Positions 27,577 to 35,917 of a stretch of 61,915 nt of DNA are shown piece by piece. Both the position numbers and the translations under genes were made by a program. This DNA comes from Flavobacteriaceae bacterium (GTDB lineage Bacteria; Bacteroidota; Bacteroidia; Flavobacteriales; Flavobacteriaceae). Below the pieces are notes generated by a model. That model searched no databases. It had not been told where the DNA came from and saw only the letters and a list, made by a program, of their open reading frames with translations. How positions within the stretch are numbered: the stretch's first letter is position 1; each line of letters begins with the position of its first letter. The stretch covers positions 1 to 61,915 of the forward strand of contig JALQTJ010000006.1 of NCBI GenBank assembly GCA_023264015.1. Reading direction: 5' to 3'.

Positions 27577-27961
27577 AAATTAAATCCCATAGATTCCCAT
27601 ATAAATCTTTGAAAACGAGAACCTTTCCGTACTCTTCATAACGAGGCCCATTGACAATCTCTACCTCATGATTTAGCAGATTGCGATGAAAATCATCAAA
27701 CGAATCAGTGTATAAAAACAGGAACACCCTGCCTCCGGATTGGTTGCCGACAAATTCTTCTTGGTAAGAATTACTGGCCTTTGCCAGTAAAATGCGGCAC
27801 CCTTTCTCAGCCACAGTAGATGCTCCCAATACAACCCAACGCTTGGTTTCGGAAAGCACTGTGTCCTCAATGAGATAGAAACCAAGTACTTTAGAATAAT
27901 AGGCAATAGCCTCATCGTAGTCTCTAACTAATAATGCAATTTGGCCTAAATGACTTTTCAA
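27560..27961 (-). CDS. VOC (glyoxalase/dioxygenase superfamily) protein with TTG start
   Basis: A 133-residue protein with two beta-alpha-beta-beta-beta modules: LGQIALLVRDYDEAIAYYSK and KVLGFYLIEDT, then VVNGPRYEEYGKVLVFKDLYG-like second module (VEIVNGPRYEEYGKVLVFKD) with a C-terminal Glu-type metal ligand region missing an obvious E (DLYGNLWDLIS). I start it at the TTG at 27961 because this codon overlaps the stop of the upstream membrane-protein gene (TTGA) and gives the family's usual beginning MKSHLGQIALLV; no ATG exists nearby. A farther TTG at 28006 would add an unrelated tail. Function within the superfamily is open. Confidence 0.75.
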   Translation of the reverse strand: MKSHLGQIALLVRDYDEAIAYYSKVLGFYLIEDTVLSETKRWVVLGASTVAEKGCRILLAKASNSYQEEFVGNQSGGRVFLFLYTDSFDDFHRNLLNHEVEIVNGPRYEEYGKVLVFKDLYGNLWDLISNESR

Positions 27962-28329
27962 GATTTTAAATTTCTGCGAACAACTAAAAGATAAGGCACT
28001 ACACAAAGAAGTCCGGCAATAAAGAATAAGGCAGATACATTTACTAGCGGAAGTTCAAAAAGCTCACTCAGCATCCATACAGTGTTAGCGGAAAGCCAAA
28101 GTCCAAGAAGAATATTTTCTATTCTTTTCATCGGCCCTTGTGTATAAGCAATGAGGTAAAGGGTGATGAGAAGTGTAGGAACCGCGAAAACTAATGAAAT
28201 CATTTGAAGGTATGCCTTGTATTCTGTGAAATGAATGGCAGCGAACCAAGAAGCATCTTTTACGATCCAAAGCGGAAAGTGCAGGCTTTCTAAAGCCGCT
28301 ACACGATCCTTAGGAGATAAAGTTTTAAT
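27958..28329 (-). CDS. Small membrane protein with non-standard start codon
   Basis: The reading frame has an ATG at 28203, giving 81 residues with about three membrane helices. However the frame stays open for 42 more codons upstream, to an in-frame TAG at 28335-28333, and that part reads like real protein: KTLSPKDRVAALESLHFPLW then IVKDASWFAAIHFTEYKAYL. It contains no ATG, GTG or TTG; the only candidates are ATT at 28329 (giving MKTLSPKDR) or CTG at 28332. I recall Bacteroidota small membrane proteins beginning M-x-L-S and containing LHFPLWIxKD, which supports the longer form. The full protein would be 123 residues with about four hydrophobic stretches. Its stop overlaps the VOC gene's TTG start. 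Function unknown. Confidence 0.6.
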   Translation of the reverse strand: MKTLSPKDRVAALESLHFPLWIVKDASWFAAIHFTEYKAYLQMISLVFAVPTLLITLYLIAYTQGPMKRIENILLGLWLSANTVWMLSELFELPLVNVSALFFIAGLLCVVPYLLVVRRNLKS

Positions 28330-28389
28330 CAGCTATAATCTTTAAAATATTTGAAATGTAATTCAAAAAATGATTCAAAAAACGAAAAG

Positions 28390-28460
28390 TAGCCCCGGCG
28401 TGACTCGAACACGCATCTTGACCTTAGGAGTGTCTTATTCTTCCCTTGAACTACGGGGCC
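28390..28460 (-). tRNA. tRNA-Arg (anticodon CCT) with weak anticodon stem
   Basis: On the minus strand the 71 bases fold as a cloverleaf: acceptor GGCCCCG/CGGGGCT (first pair G-U), D stem GTTC/GAAT, T arm GCGTG-TTCGAGT-CACGC, discriminator A, no encoded CCA. The anticodon loop CTCCTAA gives CCT, reading AGG (Arg), and aligns with the same loop in E. coli tRNA-Arg(CCU). The anticodon stem AGACA/GGTCA has only three Watson-Crick pairs, with A-A and A-G mismatches at its two ends. It lies six bases downstream of the UPF0173 gene on the same strand and is probably processed from that transcript. Confidence 0.88.
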
Positions 28461-28466
28461 AGAATA

Positions 28467-29144
28467 TTAAAGGGTTATTGCTTCTCCAATTTTAAGTAGT
28501 TCTAGGGTTACTCCATGGTCAATGAAGTAGTTTGCCGCAGTATCGTGATCGATTTCAATATATCCGAAAGTATCATAATGATAACCCATTACCCGATTGC
28601 AATTCAGAAACTGGGAGGCCTTGAGAGCATCGGTGTAACCCATGGTGAAATTATCCCCTACCGGAAGAATGGCAAGGTTCAGATCAAATTCTTCTCCGAA
28701 TAATTTCATATCATAGGTAAGTGCAGTGTCTCCTGCTATATAAATTGACTTTCCTTCAGCTGAAAGAATAAACCCTCCAGGTTGGCCCCCATAGGTTCCG
28801 TCTGCAAAACTAGAGCTGTGAATCGCATTGACATACTTCAACGTTCCGAAATCAAAATCATAGCTTCCGCCGTGATTCATAGGATGCCCTTGTATACCCT
28901 TAGCTCCGTAATGCGTAATAATCTCATAATTTGAGATTAAGGTCGCACCAGTTTGCTTGGCTATTGCTTCAACGTCTAGGGTATGGTCTTGATGCGCATG
29001 AGTGATAAGAATGTAATCTGCTTTTAAACCATTTACTTCAATTTTGTCGTTTTTTGGATTCCCTGAAATGAAAGGGTCTACAATCAGGATCTTATTTTTA
29101 AGCTCGATTTGAAGGCATGCATGGCCTAAAAAGGTGATTTTCAT
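28467..29144 (-). CDS. UPF0173/UlaG-like metal-dependent hydrolase
   Basis: A 225-residue cytoplasmic metallo-beta-lactamase-fold protein of the UPF0173 group (YtkL-like). Metal motif ITHAHQDHTLD (HxHxDH) at about residues 48-58, a further His in HPMNHGGSYDF, Asp in IAGDTALTYDM and closing His in MGYHYDTFGY. It starts with the typical MKITFLGHACL. The length matches the family. Substrate is unknown; members are often housekeeping single copies. The gene is divergent from the potassium channel gene with 32 bases between. Confidence 0.88.
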   Translation of the reverse strand: MKITFLGHACLQIELKNKILIVDPFISGNPKNDKIEVNGLKADYILITHAHQDHTLDVEAIAKQTGATLISNYEIITHYGAKGIQGHPMNHGGSYDFDFGTLKYVNAIHSSSFADGTYGGQPGGFILSAEGKSIYIAGDTALTYDMKLFGEEFDLNLAILPVGDNFTMGYTDALKASQFLNCNRVMGYHYDTFGYIEIDHDTAANYFIDHGVTLELLKIGEAITL

Positions 29145-29176
29145 ATTTTCGGACTTAGGTTATAAAAATAAACAGC

Positions 29177-29524
29177 ATGCGCTTTTTCATCCACACCTTT
29201 ATTCAATTTTTAAAGGACAAAGACTATCGGAGCTTGTTAGGAGCTTCTGTGCTGATCCTTTTCGGAGGCGCATTTTTTTACATGTATGCTGAGGGCTGGC
29301 GCTTTCTTGATGCGCTTTACTTTTCAGCCATTACCTTAACCACCATTGGGTACGGTGATTTTTCTCCTCAAACCGATCTGGGTAAGATCTTTACCATTAT
29401 TTATATCGGTTTTGGTGTGGGTTTGATCCTAACCTTTGTGAACACGGTCTTCAATCACTTCAGACAGACGCGAAAAGACTACAACGATTCTTCTAAGCAT
29501 CAAAAGAAGAAAAAGAAAGATTAA
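29177..29524 (+). CDS. Two-helix potassium channel protein
   Basis: A 115-residue membrane protein with two hydrophobic helices (about residues 18-40 and 70-92) and between them a pore loop ending TLTTIGYGDFSPQTDLGKIF; TIGYGD at about residues 56-62 is the K+ selectivity filter. The basic tail (KDYNDSSKHQKKKKKD) is cytoplasmic with no RCK domain, so this is a minimal Ion_trans_2 (KcsA-like) channel. No partner gene is seen. It converges on the SDR gene with four bases between stops. Confidence 0.88.
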   Translation: MRFFIHTFIQFLKDKDYRSLLGASVLILFGGAFFYMYAEGWRFLDALYFSAITLTTIGYGDFSPQTDLGKIFTIIYIGFGVGLILTFVNTVFNHFRQTRKDYNDSSKHQKKKKKD

Positions 29525-29528
29525 GGGT

Positions 29529-30275
29529 TTAGGATCTAAGTACCGTGCTTGCGTTACCTTGACTCGCAGGCATGACCACAACATCGGCGAGGTTGACATG
29601 GGGCGGACGCGTTGCCATAAAGGCAATGACCTCAGCAATGTCTTTGGCATATAATGGATTGGCTCCTTCATACACCTTGGCAGCACGTTCACTATCGCCT
29701 TTGAAGCGAACCTCAGAGAACTCGGTATGCACTAATCCAGGATGTATGGCTGCAACACGTATCTGATCTGCCAAGAGATCTAGTCTTAGGCCCTCGGTAA
29801 ATTTATCCACTGCTGCTTTACTAGCGCAATAGGCAGCCCCGTTGGTATAGCCCATTTTCGCTGCTGTTGAACCCATATTGATGATCAGTGCACCACTCTT
29901 CTTGGGCATGAGGGGCAGTACCTCTTTGGTCACATAAAAGAGCCCTTTAACGTTGCTGTCTATCATAGCGTCCCAATCTGCTATACTTGCGGTTTGAGCT
30001 GGATCTAACCCATGGGCGTTTCCGGCATTGTTCACGAGTAAATCGATCTGGCGAAATGCAGCGGAGAGTGAGCTCACTTTTTCTTTAACGGCTTCATGGT
30101 CACTCACATCAAAAACGAGAAAGGTTGACGGATGTGTTAACTCCGTTTGCAACTCTTTTAAGCGCTCTTCTCGGCGCCCGCAGAGTACGAGTTGAAAACC
30201 TGCCTGATCTAATGCTATGGCTGTAGCCCGTCCGATGCCGCTGCTTGCTCCCGTAATGAATGCTGTCTTAATCAT
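29529..30275 (-). CDS. Short-chain dehydrogenase/reductase (YdfG-like)
   Basis: A 248-residue classical SDR: TGASSGIGRATAIAL for NAD(P) binding at residues 8-22, RRE after the second strand favouring NADP, NNAG at about 88, Ser in INMGSTAA and the YCASKAAV catalytic Tyr-Lys pair at about 152-156. HPGLVHTEFSEVRFKGD is characteristic of the YdfG/serine-3-dehydrogenase subgroup. An 8-bp-arm inverted repeat lies just upstream (30279-30299). Likely reduction of small 3-hydroxy acids or carbonyls; not further assignable. Confidence 0.88.
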   Translation of the reverse strand: MIKTAFITGASSGIGRATAIALDQAGFQLVLCGRREERLKELQTELTHPSTFLVFDVSDHEAVKEKVSSLSAAFRQIDLLVNNAGNAHGLDPAQTASIADWDAMIDSNVKGLFYVTKEVLPLMPKKSGALIINMGSTAAKMGYTNGAAYCASKAAVDKFTEGLRLDLLADQIRVAAIHPGLVHTEFSEVRFKGDSERAAKVYEGANPLYAKDIAEVIAFMATRPPHVNLADVVVMPASQGNASTVLRS

Positions 30276-30278
30276 ATC

Positions 30279-30299
30279 GTTTTAAACTGTTTTTAAAAC
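30279..30299. promoter_or_regulatory. Inverted repeat before the SDR start
   Basis: GTTTTAAA (30279-30286) and TTTAAAAC (30292-30299) are exact reverse complements five bases apart, starting three bases upstream of the SDR start codon and inside the divergent promoter region with the membrane-protein gene. Because the sequence is AT-rich, a chance match is possible. Confidence 0.35.
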
Positions 30300-30356
30300 T
30301 ACGAATGTTCTAGGTCATAGTGGTACTTGAATACGATTAATGCCTACCTTTTACTC

Positions 30357-30941
30357 ATGATCAATGCCCTTAAGAAACATCCTTTAGGATTCCTGTTTTT
30401 GATTTTAACCGCGGTTTTTATTGCTGCCATGGTGTTTTCTAGATCGTTTTTTGATTGGGCATTTGAGCGCCATCAAAATCAGTGGAGCTGGTACCTCAGA
30501 CCGCTTTTTTTATTGCCGTACGCCTTCTTTGCCTACAAGAGAAATTTCTCAGGAATGATGGCGAGCGTTTTCGCTTTATTCACTAGCATGTGTTGGTTTA
30601 ATGTGCCTGATCAGGTGAGCGAACAAGCATTAGAGTTTTTGAAATTTGAGCAAGACTACCTGCAGAGTGAATGGGGAATGGGCAAGGCGCTTTTAATGCT
30701 TACAGTTCCTCTTACCTTTTGGGCGCTCGGACTTGCCTTTTGGCGCCGAAGTTTGCTCATGGGTGGTGTCGTAATGGCTGTAGTTGCGGTTGCTAAAATT
30801 GCGTGGAGCATTGTGAATGCCCAGGAGGCTGGAGCCTCTATCGTAGTACCTGCACTCACAGGTCTCGCTATAAGTGCAGGCATACTGTTTGCGGTTTCTA
30901 GGTTCTTGAAACCAAAGAATAGGGTAAAGGATAATTTTTAA
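30357..30941 (+). CDS. Integral membrane protein of unknown function
   Basis: A 194-residue protein with about five hydrophobic helices (HPLGFLFLILTAVFIAAMVF, FLLPYAFFAYKRN, FSGMMASVFALFTSMCWF, ALLMLTVPLTFWALGLAFW, IVVPALTGLAISAGILFAV). I do not recognise the family. The region EFLKFEQDYLQSEWGMGKAL between helices is amphipathic. ATG 30357 begins MINALKKHPLG; an earlier TTG at 30327 is less likely. It is divergent from the SDR and converges on the TIM-barrel-like gene. Confidence 0.7.
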   Translation: MINALKKHPLGFLFLILTAVFIAAMVFSRSFFDWAFERHQNQWSWYLRPLFLLPYAFFAYKRNFSGMMASVFALFTSMCWFNVPDQVSEQALEFLKFEQDYLQSEWGMGKALLMLTVPLTFWALGLAFWRRSLLMGGVVMAVVAVAKIAWSIVNAQEAGASIVVPALTGLAISAGILFAVSRFLKPKNRVKDNF

Positions 30942-30950
30942 ATGGAGTTG

Positions 30951-33386
30951 TCAGTTAGTTGGTGAGATTTGTTCCACTTTATCCTGTAAACGTAATTCTA
31001 CTTTTAGGGCTGCATTCTCTTCGGCCTTCTTAAAGCCAGCATCAATGTCTAAGGTGTGTATTCTTCCTTCGAGCTTTAGCGCTTCTAGATCGATTTTTTG
31101 TTTGAGTCTTAAGTAATGATCGACTACTTCGGCGTATCCATCTTTGGTAAACCGAATGGCATCTCCTTTTAATAGGTGAACATCAAATCGAATGGTCTTA
31201 CTATTATCTAGCTCTAAAACAATATCTGATACTTCGGCATTTTGTGCAGTAAGAATAAAGTTGAGTAAGCTTTGTTCAGTTGGATTTTCAAATTCAAAAC
31301 GGGTATACAATGGCTCTCCGGGTTGTCTGACCTTAGGTTCATGGTTAAATCTTATTGCATGAACTTGTCTAATTCCAATGATTTCTTCGTCTTGGAGAAC
31401 GAGTTCAAATTCAGTTTCTGTTCCTTTCATACGTTCTTTCTGCTCTGCACTGAAGGCATTTTCCATGCGTAATTTCTCCCAGTCACCAATACGCTTGAAT
31501 ATAGCCTCAGTCTGACCGTTTTGTTGAAGTACATTCTCTCGAACTACGAAAGCAAAGCCTGCATCATAGGCTGCAGATCGTGCAAGCATCCATTCAATAT
31601 CTTCAATGGTAGTATTAGGACGCAGACTGAACCAACCAAGCATATTTGGCATCAAATTACGCTCAAAATAGGCTTGATTTTTAAGCCTGTATTCAGTCTG
31701 ACTTTCTCTAAACCCTGCATACCATGGCTCACCCCAATTCATACGAGAATATGTATGCCAAAAGAAATGAGTGGTGCGACTAGCATCTATGATCAGCTGT
31801 GATTTGATTTCTTCAGATAGGTTGCTGTACCAGGTTTGAGTAAAGAGAAGCTCACCATAATTACCCATTCCTGTAGAGCGATTTCCTTCTAACCCATCGA
31901 AAGAAATCTGGCGGATGCCTGTATAGTTGTACAAATTCGAAAGGCGTTTTGCCATTTCGATTGATAACTCAGGATTCGTTAAAAATACATTGTAAGGGTG
32001 ATCTGTAAGCTTGAAAACAGTTTCGCCACTAGCATGAGAACCCGCATTAGTTGCCCATGCACCCCGTTCACAATCGAGCAGTCGATAAGGCATTTCTTTA
32101 CTCACACTATTGTATCGGATCAATTCATTTCCGATTCTAACCGTTTTGAGATTGTTATTCTTGTATTGGGCGAAAAAAGACGCTTCATCAATGGGGATTT
32201 CCGTTTGGGTCGCATCTATTGCTTCAGAAAGTATTGAAGTGCCAACGCTTCCAAGACGTGGATCGGGCTTTGGTGTCACTAAAGGATCATTGGTAGTGAT
32301 AAAGTTAGAAAGTGTGTGAACTCCAACATAAATGCCTGAGGCTTCAGCCTTTTCAACACAGGCTTTGAGCCCGTCCCATCCATTCGGGAAAGAAGTTTTT
32401 TTGAGCTCAAAATGACCCCAATTTTCAAATGGGTCTGAATGGTATAGGTATTTTAATCCGGCTTGCTTGGTGATTGCAATGGCTTTATCTATAGTTGCTT
32501 CACTAAAGTCATAAATAAGATAAGCTGCTGCAGCACCTTTAGCTGTTTTTCCCCACTGTCCGTCGATTTGAGGATGCGGAAGCGATTCAGTAACCTCAAT
32601 TTTTCCGATGGTTTCTAAAGTAGCATCTCGCTGAACACCGAATAGTGCAATTTTTGATCCGATAATACCCCCATCTTCATATACAGGTGAAACATAAAAA
32701 TCGTGATTGAGGTTAGATACAACGCGTTCATCGAATCTATTTCTAACATATGCTTGAAGGGTACTTCCGAAAAGCTCTGGTTTAGCAGCTTCTACTCGGT
32801 AGAGCGTCTCGCGCTTGCCTTCTTCGTTGAGGTCAGAATAATCGTCTTGTTCGAAGATGTCCAATTGAGGGGTTGTATCGTTATCGTACCACGGATAACC
32901 CCCAAGAGTCTTGGCATTTAGGGCTTGTAATCCTATTGAAAATGAACTACCCTGAACAACCCCTACAGTTTCCCCTATACGCTCATTTAAAGTGGTGGCG
33001 TAGGGTCCCCAGGCCAGCCATTCTATTTCATCGATCCGATTGCATGCAATGACCTCAAAGCGCAAATGAGTTGGATATTCTGTAAGTTCTAAATCGATTA
33101 GAAGGTCGTGGTCAAATTCGATACGAAACAATTTTCCCTCTTGGTTCAAGCGTTTAGGTCTTAATACAGAGCCTTTAACGCTTACTTGAATCAGCGGTGA
33201 TACGATGTCTTCTGCTAGATAAGATTTACCTGTGGATATATCTGTGATTCGAGAGAAATTACCGCTATTATCGATTGTGATTTCGAACGTATCTGTTTCG
33301 AGCTTGACGTACTCATTAGCACCTTGCTCGCAACTAACGAATAGGGTGAGCCAAACAATCCATATGACAAACCATCCTCTATGCAT
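30951..33386 (-). CDS. Lipoprotein with super-sandwich and TIM-barrel-like domains, unassigned
   Basis: An 811-residue lipoprotein (MHRGWFVIWIVWLTLFVSC). The N-terminal third is beta-rich (ETDTFEITIDNSGNFSRITD), like the galactose-mutarotase-type sandwich of several glycosidases. The middle reads like a TIM barrel: AGLKYLYHSDPFENWGHF, GIYVGVHTLSNFITT, IRQISFDGLEGNRSTGMGNY with adjacent acidic residues as candidate catalytic groups, and RTTHFFWHTYSRMNWGEPWY. The last part is beta-rich again. The order recalls GH97/GH31-type enzymes, but I cannot match a family. The start is four bases after the stop of an M14 carboxypeptidase, so it is in an operon with two such peptidases. A sugar- or glycopeptide-cleaving role is inference. 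Confidence 0.6.
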   Translation of the reverse strand: MHRGWFVIWIVWLTLFVSCEQGANEYVKLETDTFEITIDNSGNFSRITDISTGKSYLAEDIVSPLIQVSVKGSVLRPKRLNQEGKLFRIEFDHDLLIDLELTEYPTHLRFEVIACNRIDEIEWLAWGPYATTLNERIGETVGVVQGSSFSIGLQALNAKTLGGYPWYDNDTTPQLDIFEQDDYSDLNEEGKRETLYRVEAAKPELFGSTLQAYVRNRFDERVVSNLNHDFYVSPVYEDGGIIGSKIALFGVQRDATLETIGKIEVTESLPHPQIDGQWGKTAKGAAAAYLIYDFSEATIDKAIAITKQAGLKYLYHSDPFENWGHFELKKTSFPNGWDGLKACVEKAEASGIYVGVHTLSNFITTNDPLVTPKPDPRLGSVGTSILSEAIDATQTEIPIDEASFFAQYKNNNLKTVRIGNELIRYNSVSKEMPYRLLDCERGAWATNAGSHASGETVFKLTDHPYNVFLTNPELSIEMAKRLSNLYNYTGIRQISFDGLEGNRSTGMGNYGELLFTQTWYSNLSEEIKSQLIIDASRTTHFFWHTYSRMNWGEPWYAGFRESQTEYRLKNQAYFERNLMPNMLGWFSLRPNTTIEDIEWMLARSAAYDAGFAFVVRENVLQQNGQTEAIFKRIGDWEKLRMENAFSAEQKERMKGTETEFELVLQDEEIIGIRQVHAIRFNHEPKVRQPGEPLYTRFEFENPTEQSLLNFILTAQNAEVSDIVLELDNSKTIRFDVHLLKGDAIRFTKDGYAEVVDHYLRLKQKIDLEALKLEGRIHTLDIDAGFKKAEENAALKVELRLQDKVEQISPTN

Positions 33387-33390
33387 CGTT

Positions 33391-35898
33391 TTAGTCTCTA
33401 GGAACCTCGATGTGCTGTCCTAAAAAGAGGGCGTTTAAGAACATGCGGTTCATTCCGTAGGTGGTTCCTCTGAAGTTCGGATCGTCTGCAAATAAAACTA
33501 CGCGTCCTGATCCTACTCGACTTACGAGTACAGCCGCAGATTTACCTAAGAAGTCACGTTTGTTGGCTTCAGAAATGTATCCGTCTACATGAGCATCTTC
33601 AGTGTAGCGGGCTACTGTCGCGTACGAATTCTTGCTCGGAGCCATCCAATTTGTATTGTTCTTGTAGAAGGGGAGCACCTCTTGTGTATACCCAAATCCG
33701 AGGGGATGGGTAAGATCAAGCGAAGCGTTTACAAAAACACCTCCAAGAGACTCTCTCCCGATGTGTTCGCTTGACTCGACGTAAGGGAGACGCTCAGTAT
33801 CCTTGTCTTCAGGTTTTTCAACTAAGGCCTCTTCAACCAGATTTTTTGAAATGGCCCAAGTAGAGGCCGTTCCGATGGTGATCAGCGTATTGCCCTTTGA
33901 AATCCAATCTTTAAGGCGTGATTGAAAGCTCTCAGGATAGCTTCCTGAAACTAAAACCAACACGTTATAGGGGTCTAAAGAGGCACGAGAAAGGTTGCGC
34001 ATAGGAATTTTAGTGATCGGCATGCCGATACGCGTATCGAGTAGGTGCCATACTTCGCCCGCTTCGTAAGAGCGTGTTCCAGTTCCGATGACCATGGCAG
34101 CTTTTGGTGTTTTTAGTGGCATCATGAATCGACTTCCGAGGTCTACTCCTGAGCTACTCCATCCGGTCTCTGCGGCATATACAGCTACGTTGAATTTTTG
34201 AGCCTCACGCTCGAGTATTTCTTGAACAGTTTCAGGACTCTTTTTTTGCAAAGAGACGGGTACGATGAGTGATCCGTAGTTGAATGATTTGACTCCTTTG
34301 TCGGTTTTTACCGCGAAAGGTTTGAACGCTGCTGTGGGAACCAAACCTTCTTTTTGAAGCGCATAGGTAAAGGCGGGCAGGTTGTAATCGACAGCATCTA
34401 CCACATAAGCGTAAGCACCCTTGCTAACGGTTACGTCAGCCTTCAGGTCGTCAGCCTTCACTGGCTTTAGGTTTGACGGAAGTCTACTGACACCGCTATA
34501 ATTCAACTGATAGAAATTCGCCAATGACCAGGCAGAAGCGTCGTAATACACGCTGTCTCGGTAGGCTTCATAGGTTTCAAAAGCGGTTTGCACAATGCGG
34601 TATTGAGGCTGTTTGGTCGGGATCACAAACGCGTCATTTGACCCGGTATACACCTCGACCTTGTGATGTTCCATGAGCTTCAAAAAGGCCTTTGCTTTGT
34701 TGCGATCAGGTTCATTGAAGGTATACGCCTTCACAGGATCCTTAGCAGAACGGCTCATAGCACTTTCGAAAAACTTGCGTTGATAATCGCGCATAAAAGC
34801 CTTGTTCTCGACGGCAGCTTTCAACGTTGTCATGCTAGAAACGTATTGGTTTCGGATGGTGAACGGAAAGGTGATTTCACCGAAGGCCGTTGTTTGTTTT
34901 AGTCCTCTTGAGCTTGCTTGCTCGAACAATAACCCTAATCCTCCTTGTAGATCAGGATACGAAGAGCCGTATCCCGGATAAGTGCCGTCAAATACTTCTC
35001 TCGAAAAATAGAACGATCCAATCGAATCTAAAGCCTTTGAAAAATATCCTCCGAAGAGCTCGTTAAGGTCTTCATAGTTTTCTTTCGGCATGATAGGATC
35101 TTTAGACCCATTAGGCTTCATAGGCTCGAAGAAGTAGGTGCTTTGCGATCCCATTTCATGAAAGTCAGTCACCACATTCGGATACCACTGGTGGTACCAA
35201 TTGAGCTTTCCTTGACTCTCTGGGTTTACCGCTAAAATCCAATCGCGGTTGAGGTCAAACCAATAGTGATTAGTGCGTCCGCCTGGCCAATACTCATTGT
35301 GCTCGGCATCTTGAGGATCTGCTACGAGCGGAGTTCCCTTGTACATATTGGCCCAATAAGTGTGCCGGTCTCTACCGTCAGGATTAATGGTCGGATCGAT
35401 GAATACCACCGCATGGTCTAGGTAATGCAAAATCTCTTTATGGGTAGAGGCGGTGAGTGTGTAGGCAGACAGCAGGGCCGCCTCAGAGCTTGAAGGTTCG
35501 TTGCCGTGCACGTTATAGGCAAGGTTCACGATAAGCGGTAGGTCTTTATCCGTTTGAGCAGGTGAGAGTGGATCTACCGACTTCAAATGCTCCTTCTGAA
35601 TCTCGTCAAGACGATTTAGGTTTTCAGGTGATGAGATCACCAACATCACTAGTTTTCTACCCTCATGGGTACGACCGTATTCAATGAGTTCAGCCCGATT
35701 ACTCTCTGAGGCGAGCTGACTTAAGTAGGCCACGATAAGATCGTGTCTCGTATGCTGCTCTCCGATTCCGTAACCCAAGAACTCTTTGGGACTAGAAACT
35801 TGACTTTCGTAAGGCTGATAGCGCTTTAGAAAATAGTCTTGCGCGCTAACCTGAGTCGCTGCAAATAAAATAACGAGTAAAAGACTTAGCTTTTTCAT
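33391..35898 (-). CDS. Exported M14-family zinc carboxypeptidase
   Basis: An 835-residue exported protein (MKKLSLLLVILFAATQVSA). The M14 domain fills the first half: zinc motif NVHGNEPSSSEA at about residue 130 (HxxE), the substrate-binding WFDLNRDW at about 218, third zinc ligand in DFHEMGSQS at about 246, and catalytic Glu in LLFEQASSRG at about 323. The second half (about 400-835) is beta/alpha with a class I glutamine amidotransferase-like fold seen in MVIGTGTRSYEAGEV and VLVLVSGSYP. This two-part layout is common among large Bacteroidota M14 proteins. It lies in one operon between a paralogous M14 gene and the TIM-barrel-like lipoprotein. Confidence 0.87.
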   Translation of the reverse strand: MKKLSLLLVILFAATQVSAQDYFLKRYQPYESQVSSPKEFLGYGIGEQHTRHDLIVAYLSQLASESNRAELIEYGRTHEGRKLVMLVISSPENLNRLDEIQKEHLKSVDPLSPAQTDKDLPLIVNLAYNVHGNEPSSSEAALLSAYTLTASTHKEILHYLDHAVVFIDPTINPDGRDRHTYWANMYKGTPLVADPQDAEHNEYWPGGRTNHYWFDLNRDWILAVNPESQGKLNWYHQWYPNVVTDFHEMGSQSTYFFEPMKPNGSKDPIMPKENYEDLNELFGGYFSKALDSIGSFYFSREVFDGTYPGYGSSYPDLQGGLGLLFEQASSRGLKQTTAFGEITFPFTIRNQYVSSMTTLKAAVENKAFMRDYQRKFFESAMSRSAKDPVKAYTFNEPDRNKAKAFLKLMEHHKVEVYTGSNDAFVIPTKQPQYRIVQTAFETYEAYRDSVYYDASAWSLANFYQLNYSGVSRLPSNLKPVKADDLKADVTVSKGAYAYVVDAVDYNLPAFTYALQKEGLVPTAAFKPFAVKTDKGVKSFNYGSLIVPVSLQKKSPETVQEILEREAQKFNVAVYAAETGWSSSGVDLGSRFMMPLKTPKAAMVIGTGTRSYEAGEVWHLLDTRIGMPITKIPMRNLSRASLDPYNVLVLVSGSYPESFQSRLKDWISKGNTLITIGTASTWAISKNLVEEALVEKPEDKDTERLPYVESSEHIGRESLGGVFVNASLDLTHPLGFGYTQEVLPFYKNNTNWMAPSKNSYATVARYTEDAHVDGYISEANKRDFLGKSAAVLVSRVGSGRVVLFADDPNFRGTTYGMNRMFLNALFLGQHIEVPRD

Positions 35899-35917
35899 GT
35901 AATCGAGTGCTTTTAAA

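Noticed and set aside
30951-33386. Assignment of the 811-residue lipoprotein to GH97 or GH31
   Set aside because: The domain order is similar, but I could not find the family catalytic motifs, so it is left unassigned.
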